Shown here: positions 1-11,575 of the stretch, one piece after another
Layout of the letters: each line of letters begins with the position of its first letter
How positions within the stretch are numbered: position 1 is the stretch's first letter
Source: Aptenodytes patagonicus
Taxonomy: Eukaryota; Chordata; Aves; Sphenisciformes; Spheniscidae
Direction of reading: 5' to 3'
Length of the DNA stretch: 64,000 nucleotides
NCBI RefSeq assembly: GCF_965638725.1
Contig: NC_134951.1
Coordinates: 104,617,811 to 104,681,810, forward strand
Notes under the pieces: model-generated
Databases searched by the model: none
The model's input: only the letters and a program-made list of their open reading frames with translations
What the model was told of the DNA's origin: nothing
Position numbers and translations under genes: made by a program

Positions 1-1942
1 TTAGGCGCAGTAAGCGCAAGTAAAAAATGAACATGAGAACAAATGAAGTTCTGAAATTAAAAAATGAGCATTGAGCATAAATACCCATGACCTTTTAAAA
101 AATTAAGCATCGGGGGAAGAGATCATTATTCAGAGTTCTTTGGGAACATCATTCGTTAACGTTCATACTCTGGTTGCACAAAGGGTCTTGTAAACTGGAA
201 GCAATCTGCCTTTTAAATACACTGCCTCTGTTAAAAACGTCTGAAGTAATTTTGAAAAAAGCTCCGTGTATCTCTCGGGATCCCTGCCTGACTGTGGAAA
301 TGGTATTTCACTTGTGTGTCTCTCTGCATATTGTTTTGACTTGTTGGGTGGTCTGGTTGTTTTTGCAATTCTGAACCAGGACCTTATAGTGAAAACTGTT
401 ACAGGCTTAACCTATTGCACTGCGGGGTTATAACAAATACATTCGCTATTTAATAAGAGAGTATTTGCATTGCGAAGGTATGCCCATGGGTTTAAATAAC
501 TACTTGAAAACATAATAAGTTCACCTTGACAGCATTATATGGAGATTTGAGAGCTGTAACTTAATCCAGCAGCAGTGGAAGGGCAAAGCACGGAGGGAAA
601 ACAAGGTTATATTGTCCTTAATAAATGATGTCTTGTTTGGGACTGAGACTCAGGGCAATTTCTTTGTACTACTGAGGCAGGAAATAGGGCATTAAAAATC
701 CACAAATGGATGTTAATGAGTGAATTCAAGGTTTGAACTACGTGGTGGTGCACAATCTCTGCTCACATTCCTGGTGGGATATTCTGGCCCCTTTGAAGTC
801 AGTAGCAAAGTTCTCCTTAGTTCCAGGGAAGGTGGGAGTCCGTCCCCCACAATGTGATTCTTATATGATTTGTAGAGCGAAGGCCTGATCCAATCTCTCT
901 GAAACTGGTGGAGCATTTACACCTCAATGGGAATTAGACCCAACTCAGAGCACTCTTTACATCTAGAGATAAAACCTCAACTGCATTCGGCATTTAGATA
1001 TATTTAGGTCATGACTGCAAAGTGGAATTTTGCTTCGCCAGGCTATTGCAATCACCTTTCTCTCTATGACACAACTTTAAAATATCCTTATAGAAAGCTG
1101 CAAGCGACTCTCAGATTTTTTTCACCTTTCTAGGTCACTGGGGCTCTTCATTCTGTCATTTTCTAAGCAAAATAGCATTTGTTAGAGTTGCAGTCCTCTT
1201 ATGATAGTCTTTTTCTGCAGTGCCAGTGGAACTATTTGCCTTCTAAGTATCTCTCATCTAAATATCTCGTAAGGCACCAGACTCTCCATAATCCAAGCTG
1301 TTTATGGAGAGCAACCGCACTCTTAAATGAACAATAGCTGGGGAGCTCCTGCAAAGACTTCAGAAATTTTTCAACATCCTGTTGCTGAAGCACATTTCAT
1401 GTTTCAAATACTGGCTACCTTCCCAAGCCAAGAATAAATGCATAACCCCTTCCTGGAGCTATTATCATCAAAGAGAAGCTATTAGGTTTGCTGGATCAAT
1501 GGTCTAGCTGGATATGGTGGGTCCTGAGGCTGTTGTGGGTCCTTTTCCAAGCTCAGGTCACCCTCCAGCATCTCCCTTCCACCCTAACTATGCCGTGATC
1601 ACTCTTCTCTGACTGCCCCTCCCGAAATTTCTCTCTGCCATCTACTTTTCTTAAAAATTAATTTCTTTGAAGAAGTGACCCGAGGGGGCGCGTTTCCATC
1701 ATAAAGAGTTAATTATAGTCTCAGTGTAGCCTTGACATAGAAAAGGATTTCAGAGAGGAAAAGCACCTGGGACAAACACCGCTATATAAGCAGGGTATGC
1801 GGAGAAACGGCATGGCCAGGAGGCATGGTGGAAAATCCGCACTACCTTTGCTTTCCTTTCTTGTGCAAGTTTGCTCCGGTATATCTTTATATGTGTGTCT
1901 GTGTGTGTGTGTATTCATGCTTCCTTCTGCCCTTGCCCATAG
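1..1942 (+). other. PRPH2: PRPH2 intron 1, 3' portion
   Basis: This is non-coding sequence preceding PRPH2 exon 2. I see no recognisable gene or interspersed repeat. The only notable structure is the TG repeat close to the splice acceptor, listed separately. Confidence 0.8.
1892..1912 (+). repeat. (TG)n microsatellite upstream of the PRPH2 exon 2 acceptor
   Basis: About ten TG units, interrupted once by CT, end 30 nt before the exon 2 acceptor AG (1941-1942). The repeat sits within the branch-point/polypyrimidine zone of the intron and would be transcribed as UG repeats. Confidence 0.9.
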
Positions 1943-2189
1943 TCGGATCAAAAGCAATGTGGACGGAAGGTACTTGGTGGACGGTGTCCCTTTCAGCTGC
2001 TGCAACCCCAGCTCCCCGAGACCCTGCATCCAGTACCAGGTCACCAACAACTCGGCTCACTACAGCTACGACTACCAAACGGAGGAGCTCAACCTCTGGC
2101 GCCGTGGCTGCCGAGAAGCCCTCCTGTACTACTACAGCAGCATGATGAGCTCCATGGGCGCCGTCGTCCTCCTTGTCTGGCTTTTTGAG
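1943..2189 (+). CDS. PRPH2: PRPH2 exon 2 (end of intradiscal loop 2 and TM4)
   Basis: The acceptor is ...CCCATAG|TCGG and the donor TTTGAG|GTAACC, giving 247 bp. The first base completes a split codon, then the frame reads [20 protein letters not shown]. The CC pair and the downstream PRPC cysteine are the conserved disulphide-forming residues of the tetraspanin large loop. TNNS is the expected N-glycosylation sequon. The hydrophobic run after YYYSSMMSS is transmembrane segment 4, ending at WLFE. A TG dinucleotide repeat lies just upstream of the acceptor. Confidence 0.97.
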
Positions 2190-5100
2190 GTAACCCTCTC
2201 CCCTCAGACCCGCTTTGCTGAAGCGCCAGCTCCGGAGGGGCAGAGCGTTTTTCAGCGTGGACCTTTGAGTTAAAGATCAGATCTATTTAAAATAAATTGT
2301 CTACCACCGTTCTTTGGCTGAGAAAACACCTAATAGTGAACATCTGCATAAGGCCTGAAAGGTCCCGGGCTGGAGACTCTGCTGGGAAGCATGGGGTGGG
2401 TGCTAGATTACAGGCCCCCCCTTCAGAGCAAGGGGCCAGAGCCTCGAGTATCCCACAGCAAGAGGGAAAAAGGGACTGATTTTCTGCCAAATGCAGGGTG
2501 CTGAGGCAGGGAAGAGCGTGCGAGAGCTCAGCTGTCCAGATGCATTAATTTACATGTGTCACCATTAGTGGGGAATTAAAAGTACACAAAGCAGCACATC
2601 AGAAAGAGATGGCAGTAATTTGTGGGACAGAAAGTGCAATTAAGGGGTTTACGTGCTGATGAAAATAAGACCTGAAAGAGCCATGCACAGTGTCCAGTTC
2701 CAGGGCAGCATTTGGTTTAAGGTCCTTCATCAGCTCCATCAATGGTTTTGGTCACAAGAAGTGGTTTAGGTGAAGCAGATGGATTAATTTTATTTTATTC
2801 TGCTTCCCAAAACCACCATGCGTATGCAAACAGGTGCAGATACTGTCCAGTGCAGGTGTTTGTAGGCACCATAACCTGAAGTGCAGCTTTGCTGCTAAAA
2901 TACTGTTCATTCAATGCGAGGAAAACACGTCCTTCTGCCTCTGGGAGATAGCCACTTTTCTAGCCGGGGTGTTTAATCAATACTAATACGCAGGCAGCTT
3001 GGGCTGGCAGTGGCACGAGGGCTGGCGCGTGAGGCGTGGGATGCAGAGGTAGGGCAGGGATGGCAAATGGGGAGGGTGCAGCTCACTGTGTGACACGGAG
3101 TGCAGCAGACCCTTTCCAACCCTTGAAATGCTGCTGCAGATGTCATTGACTATTTTAAATGATTCAGGCAGCTTTTTTAAAATTTAGATAAATGCAAATT
3201 AAAAAAAGATGCATTATACTTTGATACAAGCACGGGGCAACACCCTTCCAGGAATGAAGATGCTTTTTAGAAAATACCTACACAAATAATCTGTGAACTG
3301 AAAAAAATATCATAAAGTTGCTAAATAACTACTCTGCATGGCTGAGAAAGGTACTACCTCCTTGTAGCACTGTTATTCTGGTAAGAAAAGAAAGAGAAGC
3401 TCATGTTTCAGCCCAAATTCAAATTAAGAGTTTTTGAAGAGAGGGGAATGTCAGCTGTATATGAAAATCAGAAGGAAATTAAAAAACTCAGGGGAAAAAT
3501 GCACAGAAATACTAATGCCAGCTGTGAAAAATCATGACTAGGAACCTGTAACATACCTCTGCTGACTTGTAGGACATTAATGACAGTGGTACGTTAACAT
3601 TAATAGCAGCGATAAAAATACAGTATTTTATTTCTAACTCTTCAAAGTACACCCGAGTAGTATTTTCAATCTGTGATGTAATGAAAAATACGATCTTCTC
3701 TTTTCTTCTTTGTCTTTTTCAAAATAAAAGGTGAGATTTTTCTCAGGTAATCAGAGGACTCTCAGGGCAAAGCTTCAAAGAAATATCACAATCTTGTGTT
3801 ACATTAATTGGCCCTCCTGAATATTTATGACTTGCCTGATATTCTACCATAAAGGGTCCAGATTTGGGTCTCAAACTCCCTCCACTTTTAAGGCAAACTT
3901 TGAAGGGAGGAAGCAAAGCAGGAAGCAGACATTAATTTAGTCTCCCTTGAAATATAACCACTTTCTTTAAATTGCAGTCAGAGTAGGAAGCAATTTTATA
4001 CTGAGTAGGAGCGCAGCAGAGGTCCCGACTCCCGGCCAAGGTAATATTTCGGACTGACCAGGGTGTGACCCAGCGGGGAGTTAGCGTGCTGGCTCTGCGC
4101 TTGTCATTTTCCCTTGGACCGGCTTGCTGAGAAGTTACAGAAAAGCTCAAAAGCAAAGGAGCACCCTGGTTTGCTTTGCACCTGGAGCCGCTGTAAACTC
4201 AGGCCAGCAGCACGGCCACAGCGCCTCCCCAGCGAAGCCCTTCTGGGGGCCGGTGCAGGACTCTTCCAGCTGGGTTGGTGGTATTGACCTGTGGGAAGTG
4301 GGACAGAACACGGAGGGAAACACTAATCGCAGCTGTTACTTTGAGCTGTAGAAAAACGTAATGTGCCAAATGGGTGTAGGGACCTCAGGGAAGACCATTT
4401 AGGTTTAACGTTTCTATATTAGGTGCAAGGAAGAATGAACCTATTTTGAAGTATTAAAAGTTCTATTTGAAAAAAATGCAGCGTGTCATATTTTCTGGAA
4501 ATATATTATTATCCACATGCTGCTTTTACTAGCAAAAGCTGTAGGATTCCTAGGAGTGACAACCAGTCATGAGGGTGACAAAAAAAGATCACACCCTGCT
4601 CTAGCTAAGCTGCCTCAGGCTAAACCCTGGCAAACAGATGGGCTTCACTGCAGAAGGTCAGGCAGAGCAAGCCTGGCTGTCTTCTTGACCTGCGTCAGCC
4701 AGCAAAGAGGAAATGGGGGGTTCAAGGGTGCCCTGAATAGAGCATTTCAAAAGGAAGGGAGGGCAGCAGCCGGTTCCTGAGATGCTCCAGGTCCTTCACC
4801 TGTATAAACACATGGCTCTCGATAGGTCACAGCTACTGCGATGGCTGAGACCCTGAAATTCGTCTCACATGTGGTTCACAGAGGGAGCCCAGCGCTGAGC
4901 TCCAGGAGGTGGGAACCCAGGAGAGTGATGAGACACGAGCGGGAGGTGCACTGCACATCGCGTGCTGGAGAGTAAACTCTCCAATGCATTCAACACTAGG
5001 TGTGAACTCCCAATAACCTCCAAAACCAGCCCACGGGCAGTAGGGGAACAGGGACCCTCCAGAAGGACACAGTTTGCTCTGCCAGCACAGATCGAGGGGC

Positions 5101-8100
5101 TGAGCATGCCATTGTACAGGGGGATGTACCAGCCCAGCTTAGCCATACCCAGTCCTGGAGAAACACTGCAGCCTCGTTCTTCCTGCCACTTTAAAGTCGC
5201 TGTAGAATGACAAGAGTTTTCATGACAGTTTGTCCATTGGGCAGGGGAAATCATCACTCAGCAAGACTGAGCTAGCTTTGGGACCCTGATGCCCAGGCCT
5301 TCTCTGCTGGATTGTGATTAAGCACAGGTCTACAACTCAGAGCCACAGACTGGTTGAGGTTGGAAGGGACTCTGGAGGTCGCCTAGTCCAACCCCTCCTG
5401 CTCAAGTAGGGTCACATGGAGCTGGTTGCACAGGACCATGTCCAGATAGCTTTTGAATATCTCCAAGGAGGGAGACTCCACCACTTCTCTGGGCAACATG
5501 TGCCAGCGCTCAGTCACCCCCACAGTGAAAAAGTGTTTCCTGATGTTCAAACAGAAGCTCCTATGTTTGTGCCCATGGCCTCTTCTCCTGTCACTGGGCA
5601 CCACTGAAAAGAGCCTGGCTCCACCTTCTTTGCACTCTCCCTTCAGGTATTTGTACACACTGATGAGACCGCCCCTGAGCCTTCTCTTCTCCAGACTGAG
5701 CAGTCCCACTTCTCTCAGCCTTTCATCATACGAAAGGTGCTCCGGTCCCTTCATCATCTCAGTGGCCCTTCATTGGACTCTCTCCAATATGTCCATGTCT
5801 CTCTTGTACTGGGGAGCCCAGAACTGGACAGAGCACTCCAACTGTGGCCTCACCAGTGCTGAGTAGAGGGAAGGGATCACCTCCCTTGACTTGCTGGCAA
5901 TACTTTGTCTAATGCAGCCCAGGATACCATTAGCCCTCTCTGCTGCAAGGGCACATTGCTGGCTCGTGTTCAACATTGTGTCCACGAGGACCCCCAGGCC
6001 CCTTACCGCTGAGCTGCTTTCAGCTGGTCACCCCCCAGCATATACTGGTGCATGGGGTTGTTCCTTCCCTGGTGCAGGACTTTGCACTTCTCCTTGTTGA
6101 ACTTTATGAGGCTCCTGTCAGTTCATTTCTCCAGCCTGTCTAGGTCCCTCAAAGTATTTCTACAAAGCTGAAGCGTGCTGAGGCATTAACATACATTTTT
6201 GAGGCAGCAGACACATCCAGCTGCCTTCCATAACTTTGCTGATAATATGATCTATGCATTGCATGCAGCTCTAAGTGTCCTGGCCAGGACTTGCAAATGG
6301 AGAGATGGGGCTATTGAAAAGCTGCCTGCATCAAAGTTTCTGGATAAATAAATTACAACACAAATTACTTCAGCAAAACTGATAGTCCAAGGCTCTATGC
6401 TATCATATAGGAGATGATAGACTAATTTGCCAGACAGTTGTCTTCAACTTCCTGGACTCTCTTCTCATCCGGCAGAGAAGGCAGGCTCAGGTCAGAGGAG
6501 GTGAGGAGAGCCTGAACATTTTGCACTGCGTTTAGAAAATCTCAACCCCAGGGACCCAAAATCTTTCTGAACAAGATTTTTAAGAAAATGAAGTCTTAAA
6601 CTGAGAGAAAATGTTACAGAATCTCATCTGAGGGCAGGTCAGCTGCTCCCTTCTGCACAAGCACCTTCCTTTTTTAAAGCACGACCATATTTAGTGACTT
6701 ATAGCCATCCAGGAAGCATGTAAGTACAGCTAATTTTGCTGTCAAATAGTGGCACTTAGTAAGTCAGTCACAAAAAGAAGCTCCTGCTGATGTACAGCAA
6801 GGTAGCAGAAGCAGAGAGCAACATGGAGGCCATCTTTTGCGTCCAGTCCTATTAATCTTTACTTGCAACAGCCATTAATAGGAAAGATATTAGTCCCATG
6901 ACTGAGAGCAGCAAAACTGGGGCTCAGATGGAAAGGAAGATGTCAAAGGCTTTAAATCCCAAGCCTAGCGTGATGTGATTTGTCACTTCTTGTGACCTTT
7001 ATGGAATAGCCTTTTAACCGATTTAAGTCATCATAGTATTGGGTAGATCCACAACAAAATGAGACTATTTCCAGATTCAGGGCCATTAGAACCTTCTCTG
7101 AGGACCAAGGTGTTGCAAGTCATGTGTTCCTATGTTGAACAGGGTGAAAATTTGCCTTTGGATATGGAAGTGTTTGATGAAGCTTGTTTGTTTGAACAAT
7201 GTTTTTCCCTTTCTGGTCTTGAGTGAAGGCAGAGAAACATCAACATCTGAACATTTCAAGGGTAACCAATGGTTGCCCTTTAGTCTTCCAGGAGTTTGGA
7301 GACACTGATCCTACACAAGCAGGATGACCAGGGTAGATAGGCTAATGAATAGTCCACAGAAGCACATGCTTGAGCAGTCCCGTGAGTCCAAAAGCCAGAT
7401 GTGAATTTTGCAATTGGCCACACTATGTGGCTGAATCCCAACTTCAAATCTGCCCAGCTACCCAATGCTGTAATGCTGCATGACAGTTCGCAAGCTTCCT
7501 CCATCTCTAGTTCAAAAGCCCCAACAGAGAGCAGCACGTTGCAGGTCCGGGGCAGCTCTCCGTGGGCCTCAGCTGTGCCACCAGGTAAGCAACACACAGG
7601 GATGCCGACCTCTTTAACCACGAGGGTTTAGGAAGACCGGAGGTAATCACATCCTTGGGAATTTGGACAGGATAACAGAGGCATCATACTTCCCTTACAG
7701 AACAGATCCTATGAGGTCGTTAACAACAATAAGTGGTCTCAATCTTAGCTTTACCTAGCACACGAAAGACTGAACTAGTCTTTTGCTTCCCTATCCTGAC
7801 CACCTGCTCTACCACCTCATCAAGCTGGCTCTTCTGGGCGCTGCCTTTTCTTTCTTTCTCTACTCACAGATCGATCACTTTTCTTCATAAGCACCACAAC
7901 GGTGGAAGTCAGATTGTTCTGAATGGTGTCAGAAGGCAGGAGACTGGCTAAAAACATTCTCTCTGGAGGCAGGTTTGGGGTGTTGCCGGTGTCAGGGGTG
8001 TTACACCAGCATAGTACAGTAGAAAGAGTCTCAGTCAGGGCTGCTGGGACTTGTAAATATTTTATCAGAAATAGAAATTTGTTTTAGATGTGAGATGATG

Positions 8101-9072
8101 AACCAGTGAGAGATACAGATCACCTCCTGCCTTGGTTTCCTTATTTGCACCCACCTATATAAAAACAAAACCAGAATTTGAAGCAGACAAGCTGACGGCT
8201 CAAATCCTAATGCTGCTCTGTTCTGCACAGGTGCTGATTCATGAATATCTCCTTGATCAGATTAGTATACTTGCCAAACATATTAAGGTCAATGTGAAGT
8301 AAAAATATTTAGAGTTAAATATTAGCAGATATTTTGCTAATATAGCGCACGTTGTTGCACATATAAACAGCTTTATGTACATCTACTGCACAGGAGCAGA
8401 GGTTTCATTAAAATCTCTCAGGAGGCGCCTACCCTGTGACGGGGTACGTGGAAAGCCCCCTTATGCACATGGCCGCACAAAGCCGCTGCTTTGCAGCAGC
8501 CGGCACGTACTTCCTTCCTAAGTTGATGCATCCACTCATTGCTTATCAGCTGTCACGCTTCCTGTGGCGCTCCCCGATTTCAGACCTCCACCCTCTCCTT
8601 TCCTACTTGTGAAGGGACATTTTCCTCCTGCCAGCTCCCCCCCAGCCCTGCCGGCCATCCAAGGGGGAAGGCTGCTCAGGATCTCCTCTCGTTTGGAGGA
8701 TTCCCGCAGCCCTTAACCTGTATCTTTTTGGTGCTTTCGGCAGCTTGGGCTGCTGACAGCAGAGAATGGTGAAGACATGGACAAGGGTATAAAGGTTTGC
8801 CTGACACTCTCTGTCTTTTCCATTGCATGGCACAGATGTCCGTGACGGCTGGTTTGCGTCTTCTGCACACGTCTCTGGAAAGCATCGCAAATCCTGAAGA
8901 CCCTGAATGTGAAAGCGAAGGCTGGATCCTGGAGAACAGCCTGAAGGACACTCTTAAGTCCGTGCTGGAGAGTTTGAAAAAGATTGGTAAGTTCAATCAG
9001 GTGGAAGCAGATGCCGAAGGGGCCGAAGGAGGGGAAGGTACGAAGACTCCAGCCATCACAACGGTCAGTTGA
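1943..9072 (+). CDS. PRPH2: PRPH2 (peripherin-2 / RDS), exons 2 and 3; exon 1 outside window
   Basis: Peripherin-2 is a four-pass tetraspanin of photoreceptor outer segments. It oligomerises, with ROM1 as its family partner, to form the highly curved rims of rod and cone discs. The window carries the last two of three coding exons, joined as 1943-2189 and 8836-9072. The first supplies the end of the large intradiscal loop and transmembrane segment 4; the second supplies the cytoplasmic C-terminal tail. The exon 2 length (247 bp) and splice phases match what I recall for human PRPH2, where exon 2 begins with the third base of a codon. Intron 2 is about 6.6 kb. The gene converges on UBR2 on the opposite strand, as in mammals. 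The start codon and transmembrane segments 1-3 lie upstream of the window. Identity is near certain from the continuous match through the cysteine-rich loop. Confidence 0.97.
2190..8835 (+). other. PRPH2: PRPH2 intron 2
   Basis: This 6.6-kb intron begins GTAACC and ends in a pyrimidine-rich tract followed by CACAG. Its only recognisable element is the minus-strand CR1 at about 5337-6160. The remaining stretches (2190-5336 and 6161-8835) show no gene, RNA or repeat that I recognise. Several short open frames lack start or splice context and have no family resemblance. Confidence 0.85.
5337..6160 (-). mobile_element. CR1 non-LTR retrotransposon, 5'-truncated, with ORF2 C-terminal region
   Basis: On the minus strand this reads as the 3' part of a CR1 LINE and ends with the family signature (GGGGTTGGACTAGGCGACC, then TCCCTTCCAACCTCAACC). 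Minus-strand translation from about 6000 to 5383 gives the C-terminal ORF2 region, including [20 protein letters not shown], then LEKRRLRGG and [18 protein letters not shown]. It ends at an apparently natural stop after LLEQEGLD. A single in-frame TGA near 5767-5769 breaks the frame. The 5' boundary near 6160 is approximate. CR1 inserts by target-primed reverse transcription and is usually 5'-truncated, as here. Confidence 0.95.
8836..9072 (+). CDS. PRPH2: PRPH2 exon 3 (cytoplasmic C-terminal tail, stop TGA)
   Basis: The acceptor is TGGCACAG|ATGTCC and the stop TGA lies at 9070-9072. The phase joins cleanly to exon 2, reading ...[20 protein letters not shown]. The tail contains the family GW.LE...K..LES.KK.GK.NQVEA pattern, which is the membrane-fusion/curvature and rim-targeting region. 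It ends in an acidic Glu/Gly/Ala-rich stretch followed by TPAITTVS. The exon encodes 78 residues, against about 70 in human, so the C-terminal end is longer. The ATG at the exon start is an internal codon (Met where mammals have Val), not a start. Confidence 0.95.
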   Translation: MSVTAGLRLLHTSLESIANPEDPECESEGWILENSLKDTLKSVLESLKKIGKFNQVEADAEGAEGGEGTKTPAITTVS

Positions 9073-11575
9073 GCTTCTAATTGATGTGGACTTTTTATCA
9101 GAGAGGAATAAAAAAACTGAGATTTGTGAATATCTACGTTTTAAAAGCTATGTATCAACCATCAGAATACACATTTCTACGCATGTTTTTTTTTGTATAT
9201 GGGAGTATACAACATAGTGCACCTTGGGATAATACATTTATCTACAATGTGAGTACACCATATTCATAACTGCCGGGGGAAATTACCCCACTAGGACTTG
9301 CAATATTCACGTGTTCCCTTATCAGGGACAGTTAGTTTAAAAAAAAAAAAAAATTGCTGGCATCACACGGTGATCCATTCCATCTTATTTTGCAATTAAA
9401 TGTGGAATTTGACAAGTTAATGTTCTTTGCTCAAGTTGTTTTATCAGCATACTTTACGTACTTCAACTTTTAAAGACAAACATTGGTTTTCTGGGGAGTA
9501 ACATGCTAGAAGTCAAAAGAAGAAGGATTTCCAGAATTGTATATAACTTAGTCTACCGGTATTTTGACAAACCTCTCATATAATGTGATTTTTGTTAATG
9601 TGCTAAGCAATGGTATTTTCTGCTGTATTCTTAAGGCGTACATAGAACAAAATGCAAACTTATGCTGAGAATTTATGTACTAAGTAAAAATTGTAATTTA
9701 ATGAAACAGCACAAGTATCATGAAAACAACATTAAGGTAAGATTTATGGGTTTTGTTTCTCAGGGTTTTTTCAGCCTGAATGAGCGTGTTGTAGACTTAT
9801 GCTTCACCTTGTATTTAAACAAGCAGAAGCTTAGATTCGTCTTGTAGTGGGTGGAATCTATGCTATGAGCATGTGCCAGTTATGGCTGTTCTGGACACTT
9901 TAAAAAGTATGTAATCTCATAGCTTGCTCCAGAATATTCAAGCCCAACTATTTTTAAGACAAGGAAAAAAAAAAAAAAAAAAGGCTACTTAGAACTAACA
10001 CTTTAAATGTTTTCCAGGGTCCTAGCAAACGGATACCATTCATCCACAAATACATCAAGCCTCAAACTTTGAGGCCAGGGAAAAGTAAGTTTAAAACAGT
10101 CCCCAGTGTGCAAATTTTGCAAGTTTTATTTTTCTTTATCAGTGATAGGGTACCCTTCATTATATCTTTTAAGTCAAAGTGAAGGCACATTTTGCATATG
10201 CTGCATCTCTCCAAACATATTTTCATAGCTGGAGGACCCTGTTCTCATATACAAAGTTGGAATAAGAAATGGAAAGCGTTTGCTGCAGTGCGTGGCCTCT
10301 AGTAAGGGAACAGAGCCTCACCTTGAGTTTATCCGCAGCTGCCAGATAAATTCAGCTAAAGGGAAAGAAACCCGAGAGTGCAAATCCTAACCCCCTGCAC
10401 AAACAGTTGCAGACATCTCGGTCCCTCAGCTACGAGCCAGGTGCCACACTTATTTTTTACCCCAGCTGTGCAAAACCTCTACTTCTCTGCAGTGTACCTG
10501 GGAGAGTTTTCTCAGCAGGTCCCTTCCACCTGGGCTGGTGGCCGGTCTTCAAAGGAAGCCATGTTTGCAGCTGCCTAATCATTGCACAGCCCATTAGTTT
10601 TCATTCTTAATCACTTGTGCACTTGCCCCAGCAGCACTCAGCTCCTCCGGCTTTTGTTCAAACTCCTTCTAGGATGGACAGACCAGTTCACAGCGGGACA
10701 GGTAGGGATCTGTCTGTACATCAAGCCCTAGTCTATATCTCGGTGGCCAGGCTGTTTCAGGCCATCTGCACGCAAGGTTTGATTTTGACAGGTATTATTT
10801 GTGGCATCCTTTCACTTTTTCAAAGCTGGTCAAAGCTTTTAACTTTAGTTACAATAATGAATTTAGTTACAGTAATGAATTAAAAAGTCAACTCTGTTCT
10901 TTTGTGCATAAGACTGACTAGAAAAAGGGCAACTAATGTAAAAGCCAACTTGCTATTCACCACAGCCTATCGTCTATTGCTTTGCTGAGGGATGCTCTGC
11001 ATGGCAGAACTGTACAAACCAGACCAACTCCTTCCTTCTCAGTAAGACATCGCTACGACCGGCTGCTCCTCTCAGCTGGTCCGTTAGAGAGGAACAGGAT
11101 TGTGGATGGCGCATGATGTGGCCACATATATCAGAGAAGAGCTTTTGGGAGGAGTCACATATGGATAGGAGCTGCATTACAAGGATTAGTTACAGTTTTT
11201 CCTTGTGGAGGCTTCAGTGTGCTGTGATCTATGCTGGTTACTTGACTAGACATCTGATTTTTCATAGAGATCTAGATTTATCGCTGCCCTAGAAATCTGG
11301 CTCAGGCCATTGCTTTAGACAGGACTCTCCAATTATTTGTCGTCTCTATTTTTTTGTCAGTCTATTGCTAGAGCAACATAATAAATTGTCAAATGATTCT
11401 TTCAATGCCACATTGGAGAAGCCAGTTCCCAGAGCAAGGGTGTCTCAGTGTTAGACAGGTAGAGAGACCATCTGAGACAGGTTTATGAAGAATAGTACTG
11501 GAATCGGGGTTTCGTACAAATAAGAACAAATAGTGTATTGCTAATGCTGTCTAAAATAAAGCCTCCTGGTTAATG
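9073..11575 (+). other. PRPH2: Probable PRPH2 3' UTR and immediate downstream flank
   Basis: This is AT-rich, non-coding sequence after the PRPH2 stop. AATAAA hexamers lie at 9107-9112 (only 35 nt after the stop), 11380-11385 and 11555-11560. Mammalian PRPH2 has a kilobase-scale 3' UTR, so one of the distal signals is plausible. The sequence alone does not decide which is used. A-rich homopolymers occur at about 9340-9353 and 9964-9982. Confidence 0.4.
11555..11560 (+). terminator. Candidate distal PRPH2 polyadenylation signal (AATAAA)
   Basis: A canonical hexamer followed within about 30 nt by a T/G-containing stretch (CTTTGTAAC). It is a candidate only; 9107-9112 and 11380-11385 are alternatives. 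Confidence 0.3.

Noticed and set aside
1797..2273. 158-codon + strand open frame that could be read as a complete small gene
   Set aside because: It is PRPH2 exon 2 read through flanking intron on both sides. The real exon is 1943-2189, fixed by the splice sites and the 247-bp length.
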